A stretch of 64,000 nucleotides of DNA. Source: Chitinophaga filiformis (GTDB lineage Bacteria; Bacteroidota; Bacteroidia; Chitinophagales; Chitinophagaceae). The DNA lies in assembly GCF_900102545.1 (NCBI RefSeq), contig NZ_FNBN01000006.1, positions 418,020-482,019 of the forward strand, written 5' to 3'. Positions 19,508 through 28,200 of this stretch are shown here, piece after piece (position 1 is the first letter of the stretch; the number at the start of each line of letters is the position of its first letter). Both the position numbers and the translations under genes were made by a program. A model generated the notes under the pieces. The model saw only the letters and a list, made by a program, of their open reading frames with translations, had not been told where the DNA came from and did not search any database.

Positions 19508-20040
19508 CTCAATATCACATCAAAAAATAACATAAACAACTAAATGCCAATTAATTATCAATACAATAATCTCATTATCATATTGATTCTATCAACTCCA
19601 TTACACCTGTCCTGGTTTTATTTCTAAGTCCCAAGCGAAGTCAATACTGCACCGGATTTGGGGCATATGTTCGTCTTTATCCCCTTCATTGTTCGCTCTT
19701 TTCCCTATGCTTCCATATCGCGTTACCGTCATTTCCATATCATTTCAGGCTCATTTCTATATCGATTAGATATATATATGAGCCTAAAGTGATATCCAGA
19801 TGACGATAAAGTGATATGGAGATATAGGAACTCAATGCTACACAGAGCGGGATCTGAATGAAAAAAAACCGTCGGTATCCAGGTCCTGGCCTTATCCATG
19901 GCCGAACAACGACGTTTATCCTGTCCCGTTCATTCAGAAAATCAGTATTTCTCAAAAAAATTCAACAATTTGCGTTGGTAACCAGCGTAGCGGAAAAGAA
20001 GAAAGTTTGTCATTACAACACCCATGAACTAAATCATCCG
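19508..20040. other. Intergenic region between the divergent McrBC-like operon and GIY-YIG gene
   Basis: It contains the 125-bp palindrome listed separately. From 19858 a plus-strand frame joins the GIY-YIG gene, but its 61 residues are Arg/Lys-rich, featureless and unlike any domain, so I treat 19858-20040 as probably non-coding. AT-rich sequence at 19510-19620 probably carries the promoter of the McrB-like gene; no clean -33/-7 pair is seen. Confidence 0.5.
19704..19828. repeat. 125-bp imperfect palindrome with 22-bp internal periodicity
   Basis: Two 60-nt arms (19704-19763 and 19769-19828) flank the 5-nt centre GATTA. Aligned as reverse complements by eye, 47 of 60 positions match. Within each arm a TTTCCATATC-type element recurs every 22 bp: left copies end at 19719, 19741 and 19763; right copies (GATATGGA, GATATCCA and GATATATA) begin at 19813, 19791 and 19769. 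Spacing of about two helical turns puts all copies on one face of the DNA. It could be a cooperative operator, a hairpin-forming RNA or a relic of a small mobile element. Confidence 0.85.
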
Positions 20041-20697
20041 ATGGAGCAAGTACAGATCGGTAAGTGCGTTTACATTATAAACACAGGAAAAAACCTCTAT
20101 AAGATCGGCAAGACGCAGGATCTGCAGAAGCGTTTGGCTTCCTACCATACCCATCTGCCCGTTATGTTCCGGGTGATCAGACAGTACGCTTCCGCTAATA
20201 TGACCGAACTGGAAGAATGCCTGCATATCATTTTCCAGCATAAACGCGTTAAGGGTGAATGGTTTGAACTGAGCAAAGACGACCTTGTCATTTGTGACAA
20301 TATCGCCCGTAATTATGCCCTTACAGAACTACATAAACAGGCCAGGAAGTATGCCGTCATCCGCTACAGTGATAATCCGCTGCTGCAGGTGATGGAAGCC
20401 AATGAAAAGTACCTGCAGGACTACTCCAGGGTAGCACAGGATGTGGAACTAGGCCTCAGCACCGACGAGATCTTCGAACTGAACGAGGGCCAGGTCAGCA
20501 AAGCCGTCATCGAAACTGTAAGGCGCCTCCTGAAATACCGTACCCCCAACTCCGAATTCCTCAGCAAATGGCTCCGGGTGGTGAACGACCTCGGGGAAGG
20601 CCTGAGCGAAAACGCCATCCTCGACCGGTACAAAGGTCAGATCAGCCGTACCACTATCCAGATGATCAAGAGAATACTCCGTAACCAGCTCTATTAG
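20041..20697 (+). CDS. GIY-YIG nuclease-domain protein (T5orf172/MUG113 type)
   Basis: A 218-residue protein if started at ATG 20041 (279 from ATG 19858). The GIY-YIG domain occupies about residues 5-90: VYIINTGKNLYKIGKTQD gives the two paired motifs, with the conserved Arg in QKRLASYH, a Glu in ELEECLHIIF and the closing GEWFELSKDD. The C-terminal 80 residues hold two similar helix-turn-helix-like segments (GLSTDEIFELNEGQVSK and GLSENAILDRYKGQISR), likely for DNA binding. It is divergent from the McrBC-like operon across the palindrome, so a role in the same defence locus, or in its control, is plausible but not shown. Confidence 0.85.
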   Translation: MEQVQIGKCVYIINTGKNLYKIGKTQDLQKRLASYHTHLPVMFRVIRQYASANMTELEECLHIIFQHKRVKGEWFELSKDDLVICDNIARNYALTELHKQARKYAVIRYSDNPLLQVMEANEKYLQDYSRVAQDVELGLSTDEIFELNEGQVSKAVIETVRRLLKYRTPNSEFLSKWLRVVNDLGEGLSENAILDRYKGQISRTTIQMIKRILRNQLY

Positions 20698-20787
20698 CAA
20701 CAGCCCTGCTCCAATCAGCTGATTATCAAATGTTAATTATTTGGTATAGGAATTGTTAAAGTAGAATAAATGTTAAACCCTGACGTT

Positions 20788-20807
20788 TAGTAATAGTCTA
20801 ATTACTA
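20788..20807. repeat. Short inverted repeat upstream of the secreted Gly/Tyr-rich gene
   Basis: TAGTAAT and ATTACTA separated by 6 nt, 44 bp before the ATG at 20851. It may be an operator or part of the 5' leader. Confidence 0.35.
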
Positions 20808-20850
20808 TAAACAGGGAGACAATCTCTCTTTTTTTAAATCATCTATCAAC

Positions 20851-21642
20851 ATGAAAAACAGGATATATTTACTGTTCTCACTCATTCTCCTGGCCGGGAT
20901 GAGTACAGTAAACAGCGCGTATGCACAGCGGGGACGTTTTGGAGGAGGACACGGCGGGTATAGAGGGGCCGGGAGCAGAATCGTTTCGTCACCACGCGTG
21001 TCAGCCAGAGTTGGAGTAGGATTCGGATATGGCGGAGGCTATTATCACTACCGCGCCCCTGTCCGTTATTACCACGGATATGGCGGCTACTATTATCGCC
21101 CGCATTACTACCCTTACCGTTATTACGGTCCGGCCATTGGTTTCCGTGTCAACTTCCTGCCTTATGGCTTCCTGACATTTAACACCGGATGGGGACCTTA
21201 CTATTACTACGATGGTTTCTTCTACCGTCCGTATGCCAACACACAAACACAGACCGAACAGTATGAGGTAGTAGACCCTCCGATGGGCGTCGTAGTACCT
21301 ACCCTGCCAAGTGGTGCGAAGCAAGTGAAGATAGACGGTAACATTTATTACCAAAAGAATGGTACCTTCTACCAGGAAATAGAACAGGACAATCAGACAA
21401 AATACGTAGTAGTTGGTAAGAATGGCGAGCTGAATACGGGTAGTGGTGAAGACAACCAGGATCAGAGTACTGAACCTGCTTCCGGAGATGTGATGGCTAC
21501 ATTACCTGAAGGTAGCCGCGGTGTAGAAATCAACGGTCAGCAACTGTATGTTTCTCCGGATGGCATGTATTATCAGGAAGTAACCAATCCCGATAATTCA
21601 CGGGGTTATAAAATAGTCGGAAAAACATCAGCAGATAACTAA
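20851..21642 (+). CDS. Secreted Gly/Tyr/Arg-rich protein, DUF6515-like
   Basis: A 263-residue exported protein. A signal peptide ends near AYAQR; residues 27-120 are very rich in Gly, Tyr, His and Arg (YYHYRAPVRYYHGYGGYYYR). Two related C-terminal modules follow, each of the form P-x-LP-x-G plus a Tyr-Tyr strand: VVVPTLPSGAKQVKIDGNIY and VMATLPEGSRGVEINGQQLY. This matches the Bacteroidota DUF6515 family, whose function is unknown; cell-surface or periplasmic location is inferred. It is a single gene with its own terminator. Confidence 0.75.
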   Translation: MKNRIYLLFSLILLAGMSTVNSAYAQRGRFGGGHGGYRGAGSRIVSSPRVSARVGVGFGYGGGYYHYRAPVRYYHGYGGYYYRPHYYPYRYYGPAIGFRVNFLPYGFLTFNTGWGPYYYYDGFFYRPYANTQTQTEQYEVVDPPMGVVVPTLPSGAKQVKIDGNIYYQKNGTFYQEIEQDNQTKYVVVGKNGELNTGSGEDNQDQSTEPASGDVMATLPEGSRGVEINGQQLYVSPDGMYYQEVTNPDNSRGYKIVGKTSADN

Positions 21643-21664
21643 GATTCACGCTAAGTGAATGAAC

Positions 21665-21709
21665 AAGTGGCACATAGTAGCTCAGCTATCATGTGCCACT
21701 TATTTTTTT
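21665..21709 (+). terminator. Rho-independent terminator
   Basis: An 11-bp stem (AAGTGGCACAT at 21665-21675 with ATGTGCCACTT at 21691-21701) and an inner TAGCT/AGCTA stem, followed by ATTTTTTTT. It ends the transcript of the secreted Gly/Tyr-rich gene. Confidence 0.85.
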
Positions 21710-21793
21710 TATTTACATAAGTACATACACGCTATATTAAGTTCACGTTACGCGCCTACATAATTCCATTTGCCTCTTCTTTTATAAAAATTA

Positions 21794-21825
21794 TTTTGTT
21801 AGTTTTAGCATAGATTCATGCTTTG
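21794..21825 (+). promoter_or_regulatory. Candidate promoter ahead of the polyketide operon
   Basis: -33 TTTTG (21794-21798), 19-nt spacer, then ATGCTTTG (21818-21825), which differs from TAnnTTTG only in the first two bases. Transcription would begin near 21832, 26 nt before the 29-codon ORF. Confidence 0.45.
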
Positions 21826-21857
21826 CTCAAATAACCATAACACCATATTTGTTTTTT

Positions 21858-21947
21858 ATGAAAACTATAACCCGACTTGAAGACACTCCCCGTGAGGGGA
21901 AACCATTAGCACAATCCGCCGATACTGTTGAATGTCCATTAGAATAA
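21858..21947 (+). CDS. Candidate 29-residue leader peptide or small protein
   Basis: ATG to TAA encodes a charged 29-residue peptide beginning MKTITRLEDT and ending VECPLE, with one Cys. It follows a promoter-like sequence and precedes the polyketide operon by about 280 bp. It could be a regulatory leader peptide, a small protein or chance. No homologue is recognised. Confidence 0.3.
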   Translation: MKTITRLEDTPREGKPLAQSADTVECPLE

Positions 21948-22229
21948 GAAGGAGAATGTTTGATCTTGTCGTAAACACTGAACAGTGACTACAACACATG
22001 TCGTGTTGCTCATGTGAGAGATTCGGGCCGTTTAGCCTATATTAATTCTGCGCTATGAAATCATCCTATTCGAAAAACAGGAGGGTTATGCCTTGTCCAT
22101 GACGTCCCTCAGGGCATAACCGGGAATTACAGCCAGATATCTAAATTAATACGTGCGGTATAGCATTAATCGATGATTGTAAATCATGGTCAGGACTAGT
22201 CATGCCTGTAACCTACTAAACGTCCAGGA

Positions 22230-25200
22230 ATGGAAACACCTACTATTATCGGGCTCACTCCCATGGAGTACCCTGACGTACTATTGGCCCTCGCATTGGC
22301 CAAAGCAAATGCGTTCCCTGTATTACATCTCGGACGCAATAAAGACACCGCAATTAAAGCCCTTGAAGAACTATCACAACATGGTTATCCCTTTGGTGTC
22401 TGCTATGCGGAGAAAGAAATGACAGATATCCCGTTACCCGAACAGGTTACACTGATCATCGCTCCCTATCATATTAAAGTAAGCACGCGTAAGCGTACAC
22501 GTATCCTGTACCAGGTCCATACCTTATTCGAAGCACAACAGGCGGTACAGGATAAAGCAGATGGTATTATTATAAAAGGAAATGAAGGCGCAGGTAAGGT
22601 AGGTGATGAATCATCCTTCATCCTTTTTCAACAGATCGTTAAAGCACTCCCTGATACAAAGATATGGGTACAGGGTGGTGCCGGCATCCATACTACAGCA
22701 GCACTGATGGCCACTGGCGCCACTGGTGTGGTACTGGACAGTCAGCTGATATTATTCCCTGAATGCAAGGCTCCTGCTGCCATCAAGAACGTATGTGAAA
22801 AACTGAATGGCAACGAAGCCCGTGTGATAGATGGATACCGTATACTGGTACGGCCTAATTCACCTGCACTACCAGAGAACGCTACACGCGAAGACATACA
22901 ACCATATCTCGGCATTTTAGATCTGGACAAAGGCCTCCTGCCGATAGGGCAGGACGTTGCAATATCCGTTGATCTTGTAAAACGCTACAGGAAACTGGGT
23001 AGGATGATCGACGGCATGCATGAAGCCATTCGTGGTCACCTCTTACAGGCTAAGACCGTGAATGTGATCAGTCCCAATAATGCACTGGCAAAAGAGCTGA
23101 ACATCACCTATCCTATTGCACAAGGCCCTATGACGCGCGTCAGCGACGTACCTGCATTTGCAGCTGCTGTTGCCAATGCGGGCGCATTGCCATTTGTGGC
23201 CCTTTCACTGTTGAAAGGCGCCGCTGCACAGGACCTCGTAAAACAAACAAAAGAACTCGCGAAAGATAATACCTGGGGTGTCGGTATTCTTGGATTTGCA
23301 CCACAGGAATTGCGTGATGAGCAGATTGAGATCATCAAGGAAGCCAGGCCTCCACTGGTTTTAATTGCCGGTGGTCGTCCTTCGCAGGCGAAAGCACTGG
23401 AAGATATGGGCATCAAATCTTTCCTCCACGTACCATCAGCCTCCCTGCTGGATATGTTCATTAAAGAAGGCGCCAGGAGATTTGTATTTGAAGGACGTGA
23501 ATGTGGTGGTCACGTAGGGCCATTGTCCAGTCTCGTGTTGTGGGAGAAACAGATTGAGCGTTTGTTGCAGGAAGAACAGGCATCACAGCTGAACATCTTC
23601 TTTGCGGGTGGTATACATGATGCATTGTCTACTGCCTTCATTGCAGTAATGGCGGCCTCTCTGGCTACCAAAGGTGCGAAGATTGGTGTACTGATGGGTA
23701 CTGCTTATATCTATACAAAAGAGGCAGTGGAAACAGGCGCTATCCTGCAGCAATTCCAGGATCAGGCGATTGCGCATACAGGTACGGTGTTGCTGGAAAC
23801 AGCTCCCGGACATGAAACACGTTGCCTGCAATCGCCATTTGCTGATTTCTTCCAGGAAGAAAAAAGTAAACTCAATGCGGAACAGCTGGATAAAAAAGAG
23901 ATCTGGAGCAGGCTAGAGGCCCTGAATGTAGGCCGGCTACGCATGGCTGCAAAGGGAGTAGACAGAACAGAGAACGGGCTGGTGAACATTGATACTATGC
24001 AACAACTGCAGGAAGGTATGTATATGATAGGTCAGGTGGCTGCTTTGCGCAATGAAAAAGTGAGCATGGTTGATCTGCATAAAGATGTCGCTGAAAATAA
24101 TTTTACATATATCCGAAATGCGGAACTGCCTGCTCCGGTTACGCATCCTGAAAAGGCGCTGGACATTGCCATCATTGGTATGGCCTGCATCTATCCGGGC
24201 GCGCGTAACATAGAAGAGTTCTGGAGCAATATACTGGCGGGTAAGGACTGTGTGACGGAAGTACCGGATGAGCGTTGGAATAAGGAATTATATTATGATG
24301 GCAACTCTCCTGATGGGGATAAGTCACCTTCCAAATGGGGCGGTTTTATTCCTAAGATAGATTTCGACCCGGTGGCTTTTGGCATTCCGCCACAATCGCT
24401 GGCAGCGATTGATCCTACACAGTTACTGGCATTACTGGTGGCTAAACAGGCACTGGAAAATGCGGGTTATGCTAACCCGGATCATAATACAGAAGATATC
24501 TCTGTGATCATTGGCGCTGAAGGTGGTAATGATCTCGCCAATAACTACGGCTTCCGTTCACTCTATCGCCAGTTCCTGGGAGAGATGCCGGAAGAACTGG
24601 ATGCTGCATTGCCTAAGCTGACGGAAGATTCCTTCCCCGGTGTACTGGCCAATGTGATCTCAGGCCGTATCACCAACCGTCTGAATCTGGGCGGCAGGAA
24701 CTATACCGTAGATGCTGCCTGCGCATCCTCTCTGGCGGCTATCGACCTGGCCTGCCAGGAACTGATACTGGGTAAATCAGAGATGGTGCTGGCCGGCGCT
24801 GCCGACCTGCATAACGGCATTAACGACTACCTTATGTTTGCCAGCACACATGCACTGTCGCGCAAAGGACGCTGTATGACCTTCGATTCCGGCGCTGATG
24901 GTATTGCACTGGGTGAAGGTGTGGCAATGGTGGTATTGAAAAGATATGATGATGCTAAACGCGACGGAGACCATGTTTATGCTGTTATTAAGGGTGTGGG
25001 GGGCTCCAGTGATGGCAAGAGCCTCGGACTGACTGCTCCCCGTAAAGCAGGACAGATAAAAGCACTGGAAAGAGCATATGAGCAGAGCGGTGTATCACCG
25101 GCTGCACTGGGATTGGTGGAAGCACATGGTACCGGCACAGTAGTGGGTGATAAAACAGAACTGAGCGCCTTATCAGATATGCTGATACAGTCAGGCGCTA

Positions 25201-28200
25201 TCGCCGGACAAACACACCTGGGCTCTGTAAAAACACAGATCGGGCATACCAAATGTGCGGCAGGATTGGCTGGACTGATCAAGGCCGCCCTCTCAGTATA
25301 TCATGGTGTTAAGCCTCCTACCCTGCATATCAAGGCGCCTAATGCTTTCTATAATGAGGCTACCAGTCCCTTCCTGTTCAATACACAGGCAGGTATATGG
25401 CTGGATGAGCACAGGCTGGCAGGGATCAGCGCCTTCGGCTTTGGAGGTACCAACTTCCATGCGGTGATAGAGAATGATCCCGCAGGAAAAGAAAAACCAG
25501 TTGCCATTACATCCTGGCCTGCAGAACTCTTTGTGTTCCGCGGAGAAAATGATGCAGATGTAAAACGGCTGATGCAGGCGGTACACACTATCCTGGAGTA
25601 TAACGACCAGGTACCATTGAGAGATATTGCTTACAGTCTTTATCATTACAGCGATGCACCTATCCGCCTGTCAATAGTGGCTTCCGGCCGTGAAGACCTG
25701 ATGCTGAAAACAGACCTGGCACTGTCTGGCGCTACTTCGAAAGAGATCCATGTCACCAATAAAGTGGAAGGTAAAGTAGCCTTTATGTTCCCCGGACAGG
25801 GCAGTCAGCGTGTCAATATGGCGAGAGAACTGTTTGTCGCTTTTCCGCAGATGCGTAAGCTGTTGAAAGCATATCCACAGTATGAAAAAATACTCTTCCC
25901 TGCTGCTGCTTTCAGCGACAGCGCTTTGCAACAGCAAAAAGAGAAGATCAAAGATACCCGCATCACTCAACCACTGTTAGGCATTGTAGACCTGGCGATG
26001 GCATCCTTCCTGAAAGACCTGGGCATACTGCCGGATATGGTAGCAGGACATAGTTACGGCGAATTACCTGCGCTCTGCTTTGCAGGTGCATTTGCCGAAG
26101 AACAACTGGTACCCCTCAGTGAGAAAAGAGCAAAAGCCATTATGGATGCAGTAGAAGGAGATAAAGGTGTGATGGTGGCGGTGAATATTACAGAAGATGC
26201 ACTGGCCCCCTTCACCCAAAAAGGAAGCGGCGTTTATGCAGTGAATCATAACTCTCCGCAGCAATGGGTACTGGCTGGTGCAACGAAAGACATGGAACAA
26301 CTCATGGCGCAACTGAAGGAACAAAAGATCTCCTTCAAACAAATGGAAGTGGCTTGTGCGTTTCATAGTCCGCTGATTGCAAAATCGGCTACCCTGTATA
26401 AAACAGCGATCGGTAAAACATCTTTCAGCAAACCAGCTATCCCGGTATGGTCCAACACCACGGCAGCATTATATCCTGATACGGCAAGCGCTATTAAGGA
26501 AAGGATGGCTGAGCACCTGACAAGTCCAGTGTTGTTCTCTGAAGAAGTGGAAAAGATGTATTCAGCAGGCGCCAGGATATTTATTGAGGTAGGTCCGGGT
26601 AAGGTATTGACTGGTCTGACTCATTCCATCATTGGCAAAGACGGTGTGGTAATGCACTCAGAAGATAGTGAACCGAATGCTATCGCACATCTGCTGAATA
26701 CTATCGCGAAATATATCGCCAGCGGCAGGAATGTACAGCTGGATAAACTGTTTAATGGTCGGAATACACAAACCATCCAGCTGGATGCACCAAACCAATA
26801 CAAGAAAAGTGCTACCATCTGGCACGTGAATGGTCAGCTGGCGGTACCGACTACCGGTAAACTGCCTGCACATGGCGCACTGCCGGTTTTGACGCCAATA
26901 CAACTGAAAACCGCTGTTGCGGCGCAACCTGTTATCGTGAATGGGAATGCGGAGCACATGGTACAGGAATACCTGAACAGCGTGAAATACCTGGTACAGG
27001 CGCAGCGGGATGTGATATTAAGTTACCTGGGACAAAACCCTGCTAATATCAGTCGCCTGGAAATACCTGAAACACCGGTTGCCAGACCTGCAATTCCTGC
27101 AAAGAAGGAACAGGAGCCAACAACTACACAGGTAAAAGTATCCGTGAGTGCCCAACCGGCAAGGGGTAAACAGGATGTGAAGAAGATCCTGATAGAAGTA
27201 GTCAGCGCCAAGACCGGTTATCCACATGAAATGCTGGGCATGGAGATGGATATGGAAGCAGATCTAAGCATCGATTCCATCAAGAGAATGGAGATCATCG
27301 GTGAATTGAGAACACAGATGGGCGGCTTTAATGCAGGCGGCAAGAGTGATGAAACAGCTGTAGAACAACTGGCAGGTATCAAAACCCTGAACGGACTGCT
27401 GGAGTGGATCGCCAACAATGTAGGCGATGCCCAGGCGGAAACAGGAGGTATCTCCTTACAACATGCCATTGAAAAACCAACTAATACAACGCCCGCCAGT
27501 CAAGGCTGGACGGAAAACGACATCAGAAGCACCATATTACTGACTGTCAGCGAAAAAACAGGTTATCCGCAGGAGATGCTGGGCATGGACCTGGATCTGG
27601 AAGCGGATCTAAGCATTGATTCCATCAAACGTATGGAAATACTGGGCGAGCTGCGGGTTAAAATAGGAGGATTAGCAGAATCGGACGAGAAAACAGAAGC
27701 ACTGACCGGCATTAAGACACTGAATGGTCTGGTGAGCTGGATCTCCGCTAATATGCCTGCTACGACCGCTCCTGCACCAGCGTCTTCTGAGGAACCTGCA
27801 ACCGTATCAACAACTGCACCGGCAGCCCTGTCGAGGATACGATTTTCATTAGTACCCTCCGGCTTCGATGAGAAAGAAACAGTGAGTCTTGCCGGTAAAA
27901 GCCTGGCCGTAACTGACGATGGCAGCCACCTGCCACTGGCCGTTAAAAAACTGCTGGAGCAACAGGGCGCAAAAGTGGACATTGTTACAGAAAAGGACTT
28001 ACTCGAAAATTACCACGGTCTGATCATCCTGGATATGGTATCTGCTCCGGAACGGCCTGACATTCTCAGCACTTTTGCCACTATCAAAAAACTGCATCCT
28101 GATAATGTAAAATGGGTATATGCCATCTCAGGATCAAGTAACAACGATCCCCGCCAATTGCGTGAACTACAGGGATATCCTGGGTTCCTGAAAAGCCTGG

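Larger units (their letters stand above)
21643..22229 (+). promoter_or_regulatory. Leader region of the polyketide operon
   Basis: 587 bp without a long gene. After the terminator at 21665-21709 there is a promoter-like pair at 21794-21825, a 29-codon ORF (21858-21947), a CCCC-GTGA-GGGG hairpin inside that ORF (about 21888-21899), a 9-bp stem GGTTATGCC/GGCATAACC (22084-22092 and 22113-22121), and ATGATT-GTA-AATCAT just before 22190. No second promoter is seen, so the polyketide operon may carry a leader of about 400 nt. Attenuation or translational control is inferred only. Confidence 0.45.

Noticed and set aside
19858..20040. N-terminal extension of the GIY-YIG gene from ATG 19858
   Set aside because: The 61 extra residues show no domain and the GIY-YIG fold begins right after ATG 20041.
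20713..20724. AATCAGCTGATT palindrome after the GIY-YIG gene
   Set aside because: A 12-bp palindrome with no loop or T tract; it can arise by chance.
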